From Nitrososphaerota archaeon (GTDB lineage: Archaea; Thermoproteota; Nitrososphaeria; Nitrososphaerales; Gagatemarchaeaceae), in the NCBI GenBank assembly GCA_029785615.1, contig JAFLZH010000006.1, positions 1 through 62,305 on the forward strand: a stretch of DNA of 62,305 nucleotides. The letters are read 5' to 3'. Positions within the stretch are counted from its first letter, which is position 1, and each line of letters begins with the position of its first letter. The position numbers and the translations under genes were made by a program. The notes under the pieces are model-generated. The model saw nothing but the letters and a program-made list of their open reading frames with translations. It searched no databases and had not been told where the DNA came from. This document shows positions 8,010 to 16,123 of this stretch, piece after piece.

Positions 8010-8435
8010 CTACTTCACCGTGGTCAGGCGGTAGTGCCCTGCCTCGATGTTTTTGTTGAGGTTGTCCTTCACCAAGTACAGTCTGTGGATGGAGGTGCCG
8101 GCCTTTGGCGAGAGGGAGTAGTCGTCTCCTACCACCAATTCGTAGACCTGGCCGTCTCTGCAGGCATGGGGGATTTTCTTCCCTGGCTTGACCCCAAGGG
8201 AATTCATGTATACGTCCTTCAGGGTCGTGCAGGTAAGCACCGCCCACTCCTCGTCGTCTGGGACGGACTCGAACCCTACGCTCGCCTTCAGAGGCTCTCC
8301 GTACCTCTTGTCGTCGCAGAAGAGCTTCTTGCAGCTCCTGCACCTCCAGACGTCCACGACTCCCTGCAGGTAGTTGTCGCGGTTCACGTTCACCATGCCC
8401 ACGAAGACTATCTCATGCTCATGCGGTGCGTCCAT
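8010..8435 (-). CDS. Hypothetical protein with CxxC pair
   Basis: A 141-residue soluble protein with CRSCKKLFC near residues 32-40 and further cysteines at about 69 and 93, suggesting a bound metal or structural disulfide. I do not recognise the family. It begins three bases after the end of the 130-residue gene and lies in the operon headed by the TrmB-like regulator. An RNA- or DNA-related role is possible but unsupported. Confidence 0.65.
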   Translation of the reverse strand: MDAPHEHEIVFVGMVNVNRDNYLQGVVDVWRCRSCKKLFCDDKRYGEPLKASVGFESVPDDEEWAVLTCTTLKDVYMNSLGVKPGKKIPHACRDGQVYELVVGDDYSLSPKAGTSIHRLYLVKDNLNKNIEAGHYRLTTVK

Positions 8436-8438
8436 AGC

Positions 8439-8831
8439 TTACGCGCCCCCGCTCGCGGTCTTTTTCTCCGTTGCGGCCTCGTACAAGGGAATCAACTCGA
8501 GTATCAGCTTGTCCACTCGCATCCTCCTCTCGTTAATCTCCCTTACCATGGCCTCCCTCCACGTCCTATAGTGGTTCGCGATGCCAAGCCTCGGATGGAC
8601 GGGGATGATCCTCTCTCCGTCCCCTGAGATGATGGCCATCCCTCTCTCCAGCAGGGCGGCCGCCTGCGCCTTCTGCGACAACGGGACTTGGCCATCCTGG
8701 AGCAGCCTGAGGTACAGCAGCGCGTTATCCCGGGACAGGCCGGCGTCCGCGCCGAGACTCTGGATGACCCCCTCTTCGTCCCTTGGTCCCTGTTTCTTAC
8801 TCAAAGCTTGGTGGTCCCCGGCGAGCTCCAA
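8439..8831 (-). CDS. Winged-helix-like small protein in TrmB operon
   Basis: A 130-residue product whose residues 20-70 look like a helix-turn-helix region (LSRDNALLYLRLLQDGQVPLSQ). It ends in a long basic and acidic helix. It overlaps the preceding TrmB-like gene by 31 bases, so the two are coupled. It may be a partner or a truncated relative of that regulator; the assignment is tentative. Confidence 0.6.
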   Translation of the reverse strand: MELAGDHQALSKKQGPRDEEGVIQSLGADAGLSRDNALLYLRLLQDGQVPLSQKAQAAALLERGMAIISGDGERIIPVHPRLGIANHYRTWREAMVREINERRMRVDKLILELIPLYEAATEKKTASGGA

Positions 8832-9565
8832 AGGAACTCGAAGTAATCCTTGGCGAAGCTGGCCAGACCATGGTGCGAAGCCCAGATGGCCAGGGGGAGT
8901 CCGCCCTGCTCTCCCCCCCCGAGCAGCAGGACGACCTCGCGCGAGTCAGACACGAGCCCTCCGCCGTACATGGTCTTTCTCGTCCGGAGCTCCGCGTGCC
9001 TCGCCAGCTGGCCGGTCGCCTCCCTGGGGAGGTCGGGAGAGGTGAGGATCAGGCACTTCACTCCTTTCTCCTTCAGCGTCGCGAGCAGCGGCTCGATCCT
9101 GTCGGTGAAAGGTGCGAGCTGGGCGGGGAGGGCGATGAGCAGCTCAGCCCTGCAGTTGAGGAGGAGGTTCTTCACCCTCGAGAGGATCTCGTTGGTCCCC
9201 CTCATTATCCAGATGTCCGGCTTCTCCTGCTCCCCTCTGCTCACATAGATCCCCATCAGCTCGTCCAGAGCGAGCTGCTCCATCTCCTTCCTTTCGGTCT
9301 CCTGGCGCGACCTCAACTCTTCAAGTGACGTGTCCGGTGGCTTGGCTGTGTATACCGTGGGCCTGCTCTTCTGCTCCTCAACCCAGCCGCGCCTGTGAAG
9401 CGACTCCAGCGCATCGTAAACCTTCGAGTAGGGTATCCTTGCCTCCCTGCTGACGTCACTGGCGGTCATCGTCCCTCCCTTCAGGAGGGCGACGTAGGCT
9501 TTCACCTCGCTCCCCGTCAGCCCTAGCCCCTCGAGGGAAGCAGAAGCGCGCTCGCTCAGGGTCAT
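8801..9565 (-). CDS. TrmB-family transcriptional regulator
   Basis: TrmB proteins sense small molecules and control metabolic promoters. Residues 10-75 form the typical winged helix (LGLTGSEVKAYVALLKGG, then PYSKVYDALESLHRRGWV). A short coiled region and a sensor-like domain follow, for a total of 254 residues. The gene is divergent from the probable tetraether synthase gene, separated by about 150 bases that include a perfect 10-base-arm palindrome at 9684-9714. It also heads a run of three smaller genes. The ligand is unknown. Confidence 0.85.
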   Translation of the reverse strand: MTLSERASASLEGLGLTGSEVKAYVALLKGGTMTASDVSREARIPYSKVYDALESLHRRGWVEEQKSRPTVYTAKPPDTSLEELRSRQETERKEMEQLALDELMGIYVSRGEQEKPDIWIMRGTNEILSRVKNLLLNCRAELLIALPAQLAPFTDRIEPLLATLKEKGVKCLILTSPDLPREATGQLARHAELRTRKTMYGGGLVSDSREVVLLLGGGEQGGLPLAIWASHHGLASFAKDYFEFLWSSPGTTKL

Positions 9566-9683
9566 CGGTTCCGCCCCCCGAGCGCGTGGAGGGTTCTCAG
9601 TCGCCCCGCAGCAGCCTCGACGCCACTCGGGGGGTCACCACCGACACTTGCTGAACGCATATGCAGTCTGGCAACGGGGCCAG

Positions 9684-9714
9684 TTTTAACTTTTCACCTT
9701 CTTGAAAGTTAAAA
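9684..9714. promoter_or_regulatory. Palindromic operator candidate over the tes promoter
   Basis: TTTTAACTTT (9684-9693) and AAAGTTAAAA (9705-9714) are perfect inverted repeats separated by 11 bases, so the half-sites are 21 bases apart, two helical turns. The left arm occupies the box A position and the right arm reaches the A of the ATG start at 9714. A dimer bound here would block transcription. The divergent TrmB-like protein is the obvious candidate; this is inference. Confidence 0.55.
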
Positions 9715-11432
9715 TGCTTATATTGTCTAGGAGAGGGAGACTCTTCAGCGAACCTACTTTGGCTCAAATAGCTGACGTCAGCCTAGAACTGAAGAAGGAA
9801 GTCTCCAAGGGGAACTTCATCCGCCAGACGCAGTCCATCTGTCCCGACTGCAACAGGATACTGCCTGCGATTGTCTTTGAGCGAGACAACAAGGTCTGGA
9901 TGACGAAGACCTGCCCGGAGCATGGCGAGACCGAAGAACTCTATTTCGGCTCTTATGAGATGTACAGCAAGTTCTCACGCTATTGGAAGGATGGGAAGGG
10001 GACCCACGCCGCCAACGTGCCCCTCGACGTCTGCTCGTGCCCGGCGAACTGCGGCCTCTGCTCTAACCACCTTTCGCACACGGGACTTTCGAACATAATA
10101 GTGACGAACAGGTGCGACCTCACCTGCTGGTATTGCTTCTTCTACGTCAAGAAGGGGCTGGAGGGAGCCTATGTCTACGAGCCCACCCTCGACCAGATCA
10201 GGGAGATGGGGCGCTCGCTGAAGGCGGAAAGGCCAGTCGCGGGGAACTCCGTCCAGATCACCGGCGGGGAGCCGACCCTCCGCGAGGACTTGCCGACCGT
10301 CATCAAGATACTGAAGGAAGAAGGAGTGGACCACATCCAGCTCAACACCAACGGCATAAACCTGGCCCTCAACCCGGGACTGGCGAAGCGCCTGAAGGAC
10401 GCCGGGGTCTCTAATCTCTACATGAGCTTCGACGGCGTCTCTCCAAAAACCAACCCGAAGAACCACTGGGAGGCGCCCTACGCCATCGACGCCTGCAGGC
10501 GGGTGGGGGTGGGCGTCGTCCTTGTCCCGACCGTCATAAAGTCGATCAACGACCACGAGTTGGGGGACATAATCCGCTTCGGCTCGAAGAACATCGACAC
10601 CGTGCACGCGGTCAACTTCCAGCCGGTCTCGCTCACGGGGAGGCTGACCAAGACCGAGAGGGCAAAGTACAGAATCACTATCCCTGACTGTATCGAGAAG
10701 ATAGAAGAGCAGACCAACGGCATGATATCCAAGGACGGATGGTTCCCTGTCCCGTCATGCTCCCCGGTGACGGGCTTCATCGAGGCCTTCACCAAGAAGG
10801 AGCAGTACGAGCTCTCCATCCACTTCGCCTGCGGAGCTGGGACATACGTGTTCAACGACCCAGACAAGAAGAGGCTAGTCCCACTGCCTGACTTCGTCGA
10901 CATACCAGGTCTCATCGAGTACCTCGACGAGAAGACGGAGGAGATTTACTCCGGCACAAACCGCTACGTGGTGGCAGCGAAGGTCCTCACGAGGATTTCG
11001 TCCTTCGTGAACAAGGAGAAGCAGCCCAAGAGCCTGAGCTTCGCCAAGCTGCTCACAGACGCCCTCGTGAAACACGACTACTCTTCCGTGGGCCAGTTCC
11101 ACCTGAAGAGCATGTTCATCGGGATGATGCACTTCCAGGACAAGTACAACCAGGACGAGGAGAGGCTACAGCGCTGCGACATCCACTATCTCACCCCTGA
11201 CCTGAGGATCATACCCTTCTGCAGCTTCAACGTGATTCCCGAGTGGTACAGGGACCGCATCCAGCAGAAGTACGGCATGCCCATCGAGGCTTGGGAGGCC
11301 AAGACAGGCAGGAAACTGGAGGACGGCTTGTACAGGGGCACTCTGAGGCGCGGGGGGCACGTCCAGGGCTGCGGATGCGCCGCAGGCGAGCACGGCGAGC
11401 CACTCCCGATCCAACCGATCACCGGGACCTAG
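9714..11432 (+). CDS. tes: Radical SAM protein, probable tetraether lipid synthase (Tes/GDGT-MAS type)
   Basis: Belongs to the COG1964 radical SAM group that includes MJ0619, reported to join two diether tails into tetraethers; earlier work assigned a related protein to pterin methylation. The radical SAM cluster Cx3Cx2C is at about residues 134-141 (CDLTCWYC). Additional cysteine motifs are CPDC near 43-46, CSCPANCGLC near 107-116 and CGC near the C-terminus, matching the multi-cluster layout of this group. The ITGGEPTLREDL motif follows. A TTG at 9702 is in frame, but ATG 9714 lies at leaderless spacing from TTTTAACT. Both this gene and egsA belong to membrane lipid synthesis. A pterin-modifying role is the alternative. 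Confidence 0.75.
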   Translation: MLILSRRGRLFSEPTLAQIADVSLELKKEVSKGNFIRQTQSICPDCNRILPAIVFERDNKVWMTKTCPEHGETEELYFGSYEMYSKFSRYWKDGKGTHAANVPLDVCSCPANCGLCSNHLSHTGLSNIIVTNRCDLTCWYCFFYVKKGLEGAYVYEPTLDQIREMGRSLKAERPVAGNSVQITGGEPTLREDLPTVIKILKEEGVDHIQLNTNGINLALNPGLAKRLKDAGVSNLYMSFDGVSPKTNPKNHWEAPYAIDACRRVGVGVVLVPTVIKSINDHELGDIIRFGSKNIDTVHAVNFQPVSLTGRLTKTERAKYRITIPDCIEKIEEQTNGMISKDGWFPVPSCSPVTGFIEAFTKKEQYELSIHFACGAGTYVFNDPDKKRLVPLPDFVDIPGLIEYLDEKTEEIYSGTNRYVVAAKVLTRISSFVNKEKQPKSLSFAKLLTDALVKHDYSSVGQFHLKSMFIGMMHFQDKYNQDEERLQRCDIHYLTPDLRIIPFCSFNVIPEWYRDRIQQKYGMPIEAWEAKTGRKLEDGLYRGTLRRGGHVQGCGCAAGEHGEPLPIQPITGT

Positions 11433-11516
11433 ACCCAGTTTCGGCTGACCACTCCGTCCCCACCCTCGGCCATAGCCCAGTGTTCTTAACCAAGGCAGGT
11501 GCGGAATGCCATAGGC

Positions 11517-11837
11517 ATGGGCTTTCCATATCTCACCGCGGGGGACCTCCTACTGTGGATTGGCGCCTGGTCTATTGCCGGTTTCGCGGCCATGGGGATT
11601 GACAAGGGCTTGGCCCGGCTCCAGCAGCGCGAGCTGCACCCGAGGAGGATAAGGGAAAAGACCTTGCACGAGCTCGCCCTGGTCGGGGGCTTCCCGGGGG
11701 TGGTCCTGGGTGGGGTAATCTTCAGCCACAAGACCTCGAAGCCGTCATTCTGGCCCCCCGTCGGGGCATCCCTCGCACTGTGGGCGCTCGCGCTGGCATG
11801 CCTCTTGAGGCTGGGCTTCTTCCAGTTACCAATCTGA
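11517..11837 (+). CDS. DUF1294 family membrane protein
   Basis: Small integral membrane protein of about 106 residues. It has the DUF1294 pattern: a first span ending in GIDKGLA, a basic segment ([18 protein letters not shown]), HKTSKPSFW, and a last hydrophobic span. Function is unknown. GTG 11499 is an alternative start, but ATG 11517 sits about 31 bases after TTCTTAACC, consistent with a leaderless transcript. Confidence 0.85.
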   Translation: MGFPYLTAGDLLLWIGAWSIAGFAAMGIDKGLARLQQRELHPRRIREKTLHELALVGGFPGVVLGGVIFSHKTSKPSFWPPVGASLALWALALACLLRLGFFQLPI

Positions 11838-11971
11838 CGGAGCTTCAAGGCGAGGTCACTCTGACCATCATGGCAGGGTGGTCGAGCCTCTCATGCCGGC
11901 GGGCAGGTTCGGCGCAGGGCATCCTCTGGCGCTCTATTCTTTATTTACCCGGCGAGAAAGTCGCCCTCCAG

Positions 11972-12877
11972 TTGTCCATCAAGGCGACTCTCCGCGCCAG
12001 ACAGAGGAGGAGGCGCATACTGTGGATTTCAGTCACCGCCGTGGTGGTCGCCCTGTTGGTAGTCGTCTATTTCGTAGCGGCGGTCGGCAGCCCATACACG
12101 AAGTACATCGGCCAGCCGGTCTCTTCGACCATCCTCCAACAGATAACCGGGGTTAGCGGCTCTACCCTCAATGTCGTCGGGACCCCATCTGGGGTCTCTG
12201 CGCCAGCCAAGGTATCGGGTTCCCTTCTCACTTCAGGAGGTAAGCCCGAGGTCCTCTATATCGGCGGGGAGTTCTGCCCCTACTGTGCGATAGAGAGGTG
12301 GGCTATGATAGTGGCGCTTTCGCACTTCGGGACGTTCACCGGGCTCGAGTACATGCTCTCTTCCAGCACAGACGTCAACGCCAACACGCCGACCTTCACC
12401 TTCGCCCACGCCAACTTCACCAGCAACTACATCTCATTCGTGGCGGTGGAGGAATACGGCCGCGCAGGCACCACCGACGTGAGGCAGACCCTGACCACCG
12501 CCCAGACCAGCCTCGTCTCCCAGTATGACACGTGCCCGGCGTCAGGGGGGACCGGGGGGATACCGTTCATCGACATCGCCAACCAGTATGCGGTCAACTG
12601 TGGAGCCCAGTTCCAGCTCCCCGCCATAGCCGGGGGGAACTGGACGCAGGTGGCGTCAGTGCTCAACGACCCCAGCAACAGCTACGCGCAGCTCATAGAC
12701 GGCGCGGCCAACTATCTGATTAGCGCGATCTGCAACGTCGACGGCGGCCAGCCTGGTTCGGTGTGTGGTCAGGGTTATGCGACCGCCACCCTATCACCCG
12801 CTCAGTCTGGCTCAGTGGCCTCTCCGGCGCTGCTGGCCATCCCAGTCAGGGGCTCGGACCTACGATGGACCGTCTGA
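11972..12877 (+). CDS. DUF929 family thioredoxin-like protein, membrane anchored
   Basis: Residues about 16-38 form one membrane span, and the rest is predicted outside the cell. The [13 protein letters not shown] segment (Cys102, Cys105) is a thioredoxin-type CxxC; three further cysteines are downstream. A longer frame opens at 11780, inside the DUF1294 gene, but TTG 11972 lies about 30 bases after CTTTATTTA (11938-11946), so I take it as the start. The stop overlaps the VKOR gene by 13 bases. The pair probably forms disulfides in exported proteins: a DsbA-like oxidant plus its VKOR recycler. Confidence 0.8.
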   Translation: MSIKATLRARQRRRRILWISVTAVVVALLVVVYFVAAVGSPYTKYIGQPVSSTILQQITGVSGSTLNVVGTPSGVSAPAKVSGSLLTSGGKPEVLYIGGEFCPYCAIERWAMIVALSHFGTFTGLEYMLSSSTDVNANTPTFTFAHANFTSNYISFVAVEEYGRAGTTDVRQTLTTAQTSLVSQYDTCPASGGTGGIPFIDIANQYAVNCGAQFQLPAIAGGNWTQVASVLNDPSNSYAQLIDGAANYLISAICNVDGGQPGSVCGQGYATATLSPAQSGSVASPALLAIPVRGSDLRWTV

Positions 12878-13308
12878 CCAAGGCCTTCGTAGCAGTAGCA
12901 GCCGTCGGAGTGGCTGTGGCAATCTTCCACGGCTATGACGAGATAACGGCGTACACTGCCCCCATATCGACAGTCTGCAACATCAACAGCTTCTTCTCGT
13001 GCGGCAGCGTCTTCGCCAGCGGGGACGTGACCTTCCCCCCCGGGCAGTACGGCATCCCGCTCTACATCTACGGGCTGGTCTGGTTCCCGCTCATGGCCGC
13101 CCTGGGGCTCTGGTACGGCCGCAGGAAGGGCTCCCTCTACGGAGAGGTGATGGTCCCCCTGCTGATGGTGGGGAACATATTCACGCTCTACCTGTGGTAC
13201 CTCGAGCTCGGAGTGATACACGCCGTCTGCCCCGTCTGCATGTCCATGTACATCCTGAACTACGCCATGACTGGCCTCGCGTTCAAACGCCTGCTCGACC
13301 CCGCGTAG
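12865..13308 (+). CDS. Vitamin K epoxide reductase (VKOR) family protein
   Basis: A 147-residue membrane protein with about four spans. It has the loop cysteine pair C38 and C46 (CNINSFFSC) and the active-site CPVC at C122 and C125, as in prokaryotic VKORs that reoxidise DsbA-like partners. The start ATG 12865 overlaps the DUF929 gene by 13 bases. The family classically passes electrons from the thiol partner to a quinone. Regulation is probably through the promoter upstream of the DUF929 gene. Confidence 0.9.
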   Translation: MDRLTKAFVAVAAVGVAVAIFHGYDEITAYTAPISTVCNINSFFSCGSVFASGDVTFPPGQYGIPLYIYGLVWFPLMAALGLWYGRRKGSLYGEVMVPLLMVGNIFTLYLWYLELGVIHAVCPVCMSMYILNYAMTGLAFKRLLDPA

Positions 13309-13314
13309 GGACGG

Positions 13315-13776
13315 CTAGCCCCTGGACTCGCGCAGGTAGAGGATGACCGGCTCTCCGAGCTTCGCAAGCACCTCCCCCCTCTCCGAGAGCGTGTACCTCA
13401 CCTTCGGGGGCCTCTTCCCGATTACCTCCCTCTGGATGAATCCCATCTCTTCGAGGTCCTTCAGCTTCTTCGAGAGCACCCGCGGGCTGATCCCCCGGAG
13501 CAGCCTCCTCAGGTCGGCGAACCCAGCAGCTTCGAGGGAGTAGGTGCTCGTCAGTATCTCGATGGACCACTTGCTGAACACCCTCTTCGTCACGCTTACG
13601 TTGTCCTTGACCGAGCTCGCCTCCCCCCTGTAGGAGAACGGACCCATGGCGCTCACCTCCTTGACGAACGCCGTCGCCACCTCTCCAAAGTCCTGGAACC
13701 GCCTCTCGAGCGCCTCTGCGCTCAGCGACTTCTGTGGACGGGCCCGCTTCAAGCCCACCTCAGTTTCTTGGGCCAA
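13315..13776 (-). CDS. HxlR-family winged-helix regulator
   Basis: The last 100 residues carry the HxlR pattern: a strand-helix start (WSIEILTSTYSL), GISPRVLSKKLKDLEEMGF as recognition helix, and a wing ending in YTLSERG. The first 50 residues are an extension. Start TTG 13776 lies about 30 bases after GTTTATTAG, so the transcript is likely leaderless. It faces the VKOR gene end to end with a six-base gap. Members often sense redox or electrophiles; a link with the thiol-oxidation pair is speculative. Confidence 0.85.
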   Translation of the reverse strand: MAQETEVGLKRARPQKSLSAEALERRFQDFGEVATAFVKEVSAMGPFSYRGEASSVKDNVSVTKRVFSKWSIEILTSTYSLEAAGFADLRRLLRGISPRVLSKKLKDLEEMGFIQREVIGKRPPKVRYTLSERGEVLAKLGEPVILYLRESRG

Positions 13777-13894
13777 CCGAGACCCGACGCCTTTTCCCTT
13801 CTAATAAACGAGGCATAGGGGGCCGGGCCTAACGGGCGACGCTCATCCATGGCTCTACGGGACCCGCAGGCAACGCGCCGTCGGCTTCGGGGGG

Positions 13895-14647
13895 CTATCG
13901 GAGGTCGTCTAGCTTGGAAGACGCGCGCATGAGCGACAATATTCTGTCAAAGTACGACTCCAGGGCGTCCATGAACTTCCCGGCACCCCACTCCATGTTC
14001 GCGGTAGAAAGGAAGGACTCGATCCATTCGAACTCCTCTTCCGACTTTGGGCCGAGTGCAGTGATGAAGGACTCGTTCCTGTAGTGCATCTCGCTTGCCT
14101 TGTCGAACAGCCCCCTCCTCCTGAGAGACGCGACAGCGAAGGCGTTCCTGCAAAGGAGCTCGGCGTCGGTCACCGGGTCCCCCGACGGCCTGTCCGACAC
14201 CCACTCGGCGAAGAACTTCTTCGTCATCTCCCTCTCCTTCTCCCCCATCACGGCGAAAACCACGTCGTCCACCATCACGTTCTGTAGGTGGTTGTAGGCG
14301 GCAATCAGGCACTCTGTCTCCTTCGTCCTCAGGCCGTCTCTCTCTTTCAGCTCCTCAAGGAGCTTCTCCAGGGCGTCGCTGTCGTGAGAGCTCGCACCCC
14401 GTTCGGTGAAGTAGACGTGGGCAAGTTCGTGCAGCACGAGCCCCCCCAGCATCTCGGAGTCGAGCGCCCACTCCGAGATCAGTATCTTGTGGGTCTCGCC
14501 ATCCTTCCGTGCATAGCCCATTATCGCTAGGTTCGGCTCGACGTTGAGGGTTACCTTGGACTTCACAGCATATCCCTTCTGTCGCATCCTGTCAAGCGCC
14601 CAATCGAGCGTACTCTGCAGCTGCCGGTCGGTGTTCGCGAGGCGCAT
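13895..14647 (-). CDS. Putative zinc metallopeptidase-like protein (HExxH)
   Basis: A 250-residue soluble protein with a VLHELAHVYF motif (HExxH) in its first half, the usual zinc and catalytic site of peptidases. The rest is helical and acidic. I do not know the specific family. The frame is open to 14809, but ATG 14647 lies about 30 bases after TTTATCC (complement of 14674-14680), so the shorter form is preferred. It is divergent from the membrane protein at 14754. Confidence 0.65.
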   Translation of the reverse strand: MRLANTDRQLQSTLDWALDRMRQKGYAVKSKVTLNVEPNLAIMGYARKDGETHKILISEWALDSEMLGGLVLHELAHVYFTERGASSHDSDALEKLLEELKERDGLRTKETECLIAAYNHLQNVMVDDVVFAVMGEKEREMTKKFFAEWVSDRPSGDPVTDAELLCRNAFAVASLRRRGLFDKASEMHYRNESFITALGPKSEEEFEWIESFLSTANMEWGAGKFMDALESYFDRILSLMRASSKLDDLR

Positions 14648-14753
14648 TGGTCGACCCACGCGGCGCGCCACACGGATAAACATAGCGTGGGCCTGGCGAC
14701 CCGGTGCCGTCGGACGAAACGCTATTCTATCGGCCCGACGAGAAAACGAGAGG

Positions 14754-15179
14754 ATGAGGGTCAGGGGATATCTCGCGGGCGCTCTCGCCCTGACCGGGGG
14801 CGCGCTCATGCTCGCCAGCGGCTACTCGTCGAGAGGCTTCCTCTATACGGCGCTCGGCTACGCCGAACCGCGGATGGCAGCACTCCTGAGCGGAGTATAC
14901 GCGAGCGCCGCCTTGCTGGCAATAACCCTCCTTGAAGGAGTCATAGCGCTGGGGGGAGTCACGGTCATGGCCGGCGGCCTGGGCATCGTCTTCCGCCACA
15001 CTACGGCGGGGAAAACTTTGATCTGGCTTGGGGGTGGGGCAGGGTTCCTGGGACTCATCGTGGGGTTCGGGTATTCGGCGTACAGGTTGGGGGGCCTCGG
15101 CCCGGTCCTAGGTTATCTCCCATACTGGGTCGGGCTGGCGTTGGCCATCGCCGGGAGAAGGCTGGCCAAAAGGGCCTAG
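14754..15179 (+). CDS. Unknown multi-spanning membrane protein
   Basis: About 141 residues with four hydrophobic segments rich in G, A and L (for example LAGALALTGGALMLASG) and a basic C-terminus. No motif is recognised. ATG 14754 is preceded by GAGAGG. The same frame stays open upstream to 14544, but that part overlaps the divergent peptidase-like gene and has no membrane character. Role unknown. Confidence 0.65.
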   Translation: MRVRGYLAGALALTGGALMLASGYSSRGFLYTALGYAEPRMAALLSGVYASAALLAITLLEGVIALGGVTVMAGGLGIVFRHTTAGKTLIWLGGGAGFLGLIVGFGYSAYRLGGLGPVLGYLPYWVGLALAIAGRRLAKRA

Positions 15180-15290
15180 TCTGCCGCACATCGGGGGATG
15201 GGACCGTCGCCCCCCATGCCATGAGTCAGCCGGGTCCGGCGGGCTTTCCACCCGTAGGACATCCGACGGCGGCGAGCCGCCAACGCCCGT

Positions 15291-16016
15291 CTAATGGTAG
15301 ATGGAACTGTTCCCAGACTGGCGGGACGGTAGGACGGGGAGGGCCTTTGACCTCAACTCGTCAAGGTCCACCTGGAATCCCGCCATCTTGCTGAGAACCT
15401 CGAGCAGCTTCGCGACGGACCTGACGTGGGGGCTCGGCTCCCCGTGGTCAACAGAGAGCTTGTACCCTCTCATCCCGTAATCCTTCGCCATGGCCACCAC
15501 CATCGAAGCGAAGAATGGCGCCGGTTCCTCCGCCAGAATCTTCACGGCGTTCTTCCGGAGCTTGGCCACCCCGACTGCGTCGGTCGCAAAGCCCAGCGCC
15601 AGAGGGTCCGCCTCCGCCGGCAGTGGGTTCTCTGCCCACCTCGTGCCAACCGAATACAGCTCCTTCACCCCCAAGGCCTCTGCCTTCTCCAGAAGGAACT
15701 CCGTGAACTCATACTGCTCGTCCATGGGGCTCGAATCCCCGGCGAAGAGGAGGGTGTCGTGCTTCCCCCTGCTCAGGTACAGGCCGCACTCCGGAAGGGT
15801 CGATATCCCTTCGTCCCGAAGTAGGACCTCGGGGAGGAACGCGGAGGACCTGACCGTCCCGATCCTCTGGAACTTCATCTTCTTCAGCATGTAATCGGCC
15901 AGCTCCCTGGCCTGGGAGTAGAGGGCCCGATACTGGGGCATCGAGGTCGAGACCGCGACGATCATCGCCGGGCTCTTCAATCGGGCGGGGTTCGACCCCT
16001 GGTAGTCGATCCACAT
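15291..16016 (-). CDS. PAC2 family protein (proteasome assembly chaperone-like)
   Basis: The 241 residues fit the PAC2 family: an early AMIVAVSTSMPQYRALYSQ segment, then ELYSVGTRWAENPLP, then a C-terminal helical part. Eukaryotic members help assemble the 20S proteasome. Archaeal relatives are thought to act similarly; the proteasome beta gene is elsewhere in this window. Start ATG 16016 lies about 32 bases from a box A on the complement of 16043-16053. A second PAC2-like gene is at 49602-50282. Confidence 0.8.
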   Translation of the reverse strand: MWIDYQGSNPARLKSPAMIVAVSTSMPQYRALYSQARELADYMLKKMKFQRIGTVRSSAFLPEVLLRDEGISTLPECGLYLSRGKHDTLLFAGDSSPMDEQYEFTEFLLEKAEALGVKELYSVGTRWAENPLPAEADPLALGFATDAVGVAKLRKNAVKILAEEPAPFFASMVVAMAKDYGMRGYKLSVDHGEPSPHVRSVAKLLEVLSKMAGFQVDLDELRSKALPVLPSRQSGNSSIYH

Positions 16017-16042
16017 GTTCGGGAACCGCAGGAGCCTGGCTT

Positions 16043-16053
16043 CTTATTTAACC
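16043..16053 (-). promoter_or_regulatory. Box A of the PAC2 gene
   Basis: The complement reads GGTTAAATAAG, about 32 bases before ATG 16016. Divergent from the topoisomerase promoter 35 bases away, so the two units share a compact control region. Confidence 0.55.
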
Positions 16054-16086
16054 ATCGTAACCGCATCAGCAGAAAGCCGGTATGGA

Positions 16087-16094
16087 TTTTAATA
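16087..16094 (+). promoter_or_regulatory. Box A of the topoisomerase IB gene
   Basis: TTTTAATA about 31 bases before ATG 16124. It lies inside a slightly longer open frame that begins at 16082, which argues for the downstream start. Confidence 0.55.
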
Positions 16095-16123
16095 CACGAG
16101 GAGGGGAAACCGGACAGCGGTTC

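Noticed and set aside
15975-16000. GGGTTCGACCCC, resembling a tRNA T arm
   Set aside because: It lies within the start of the PAC2 gene, and no other tRNA stems can be built around it.
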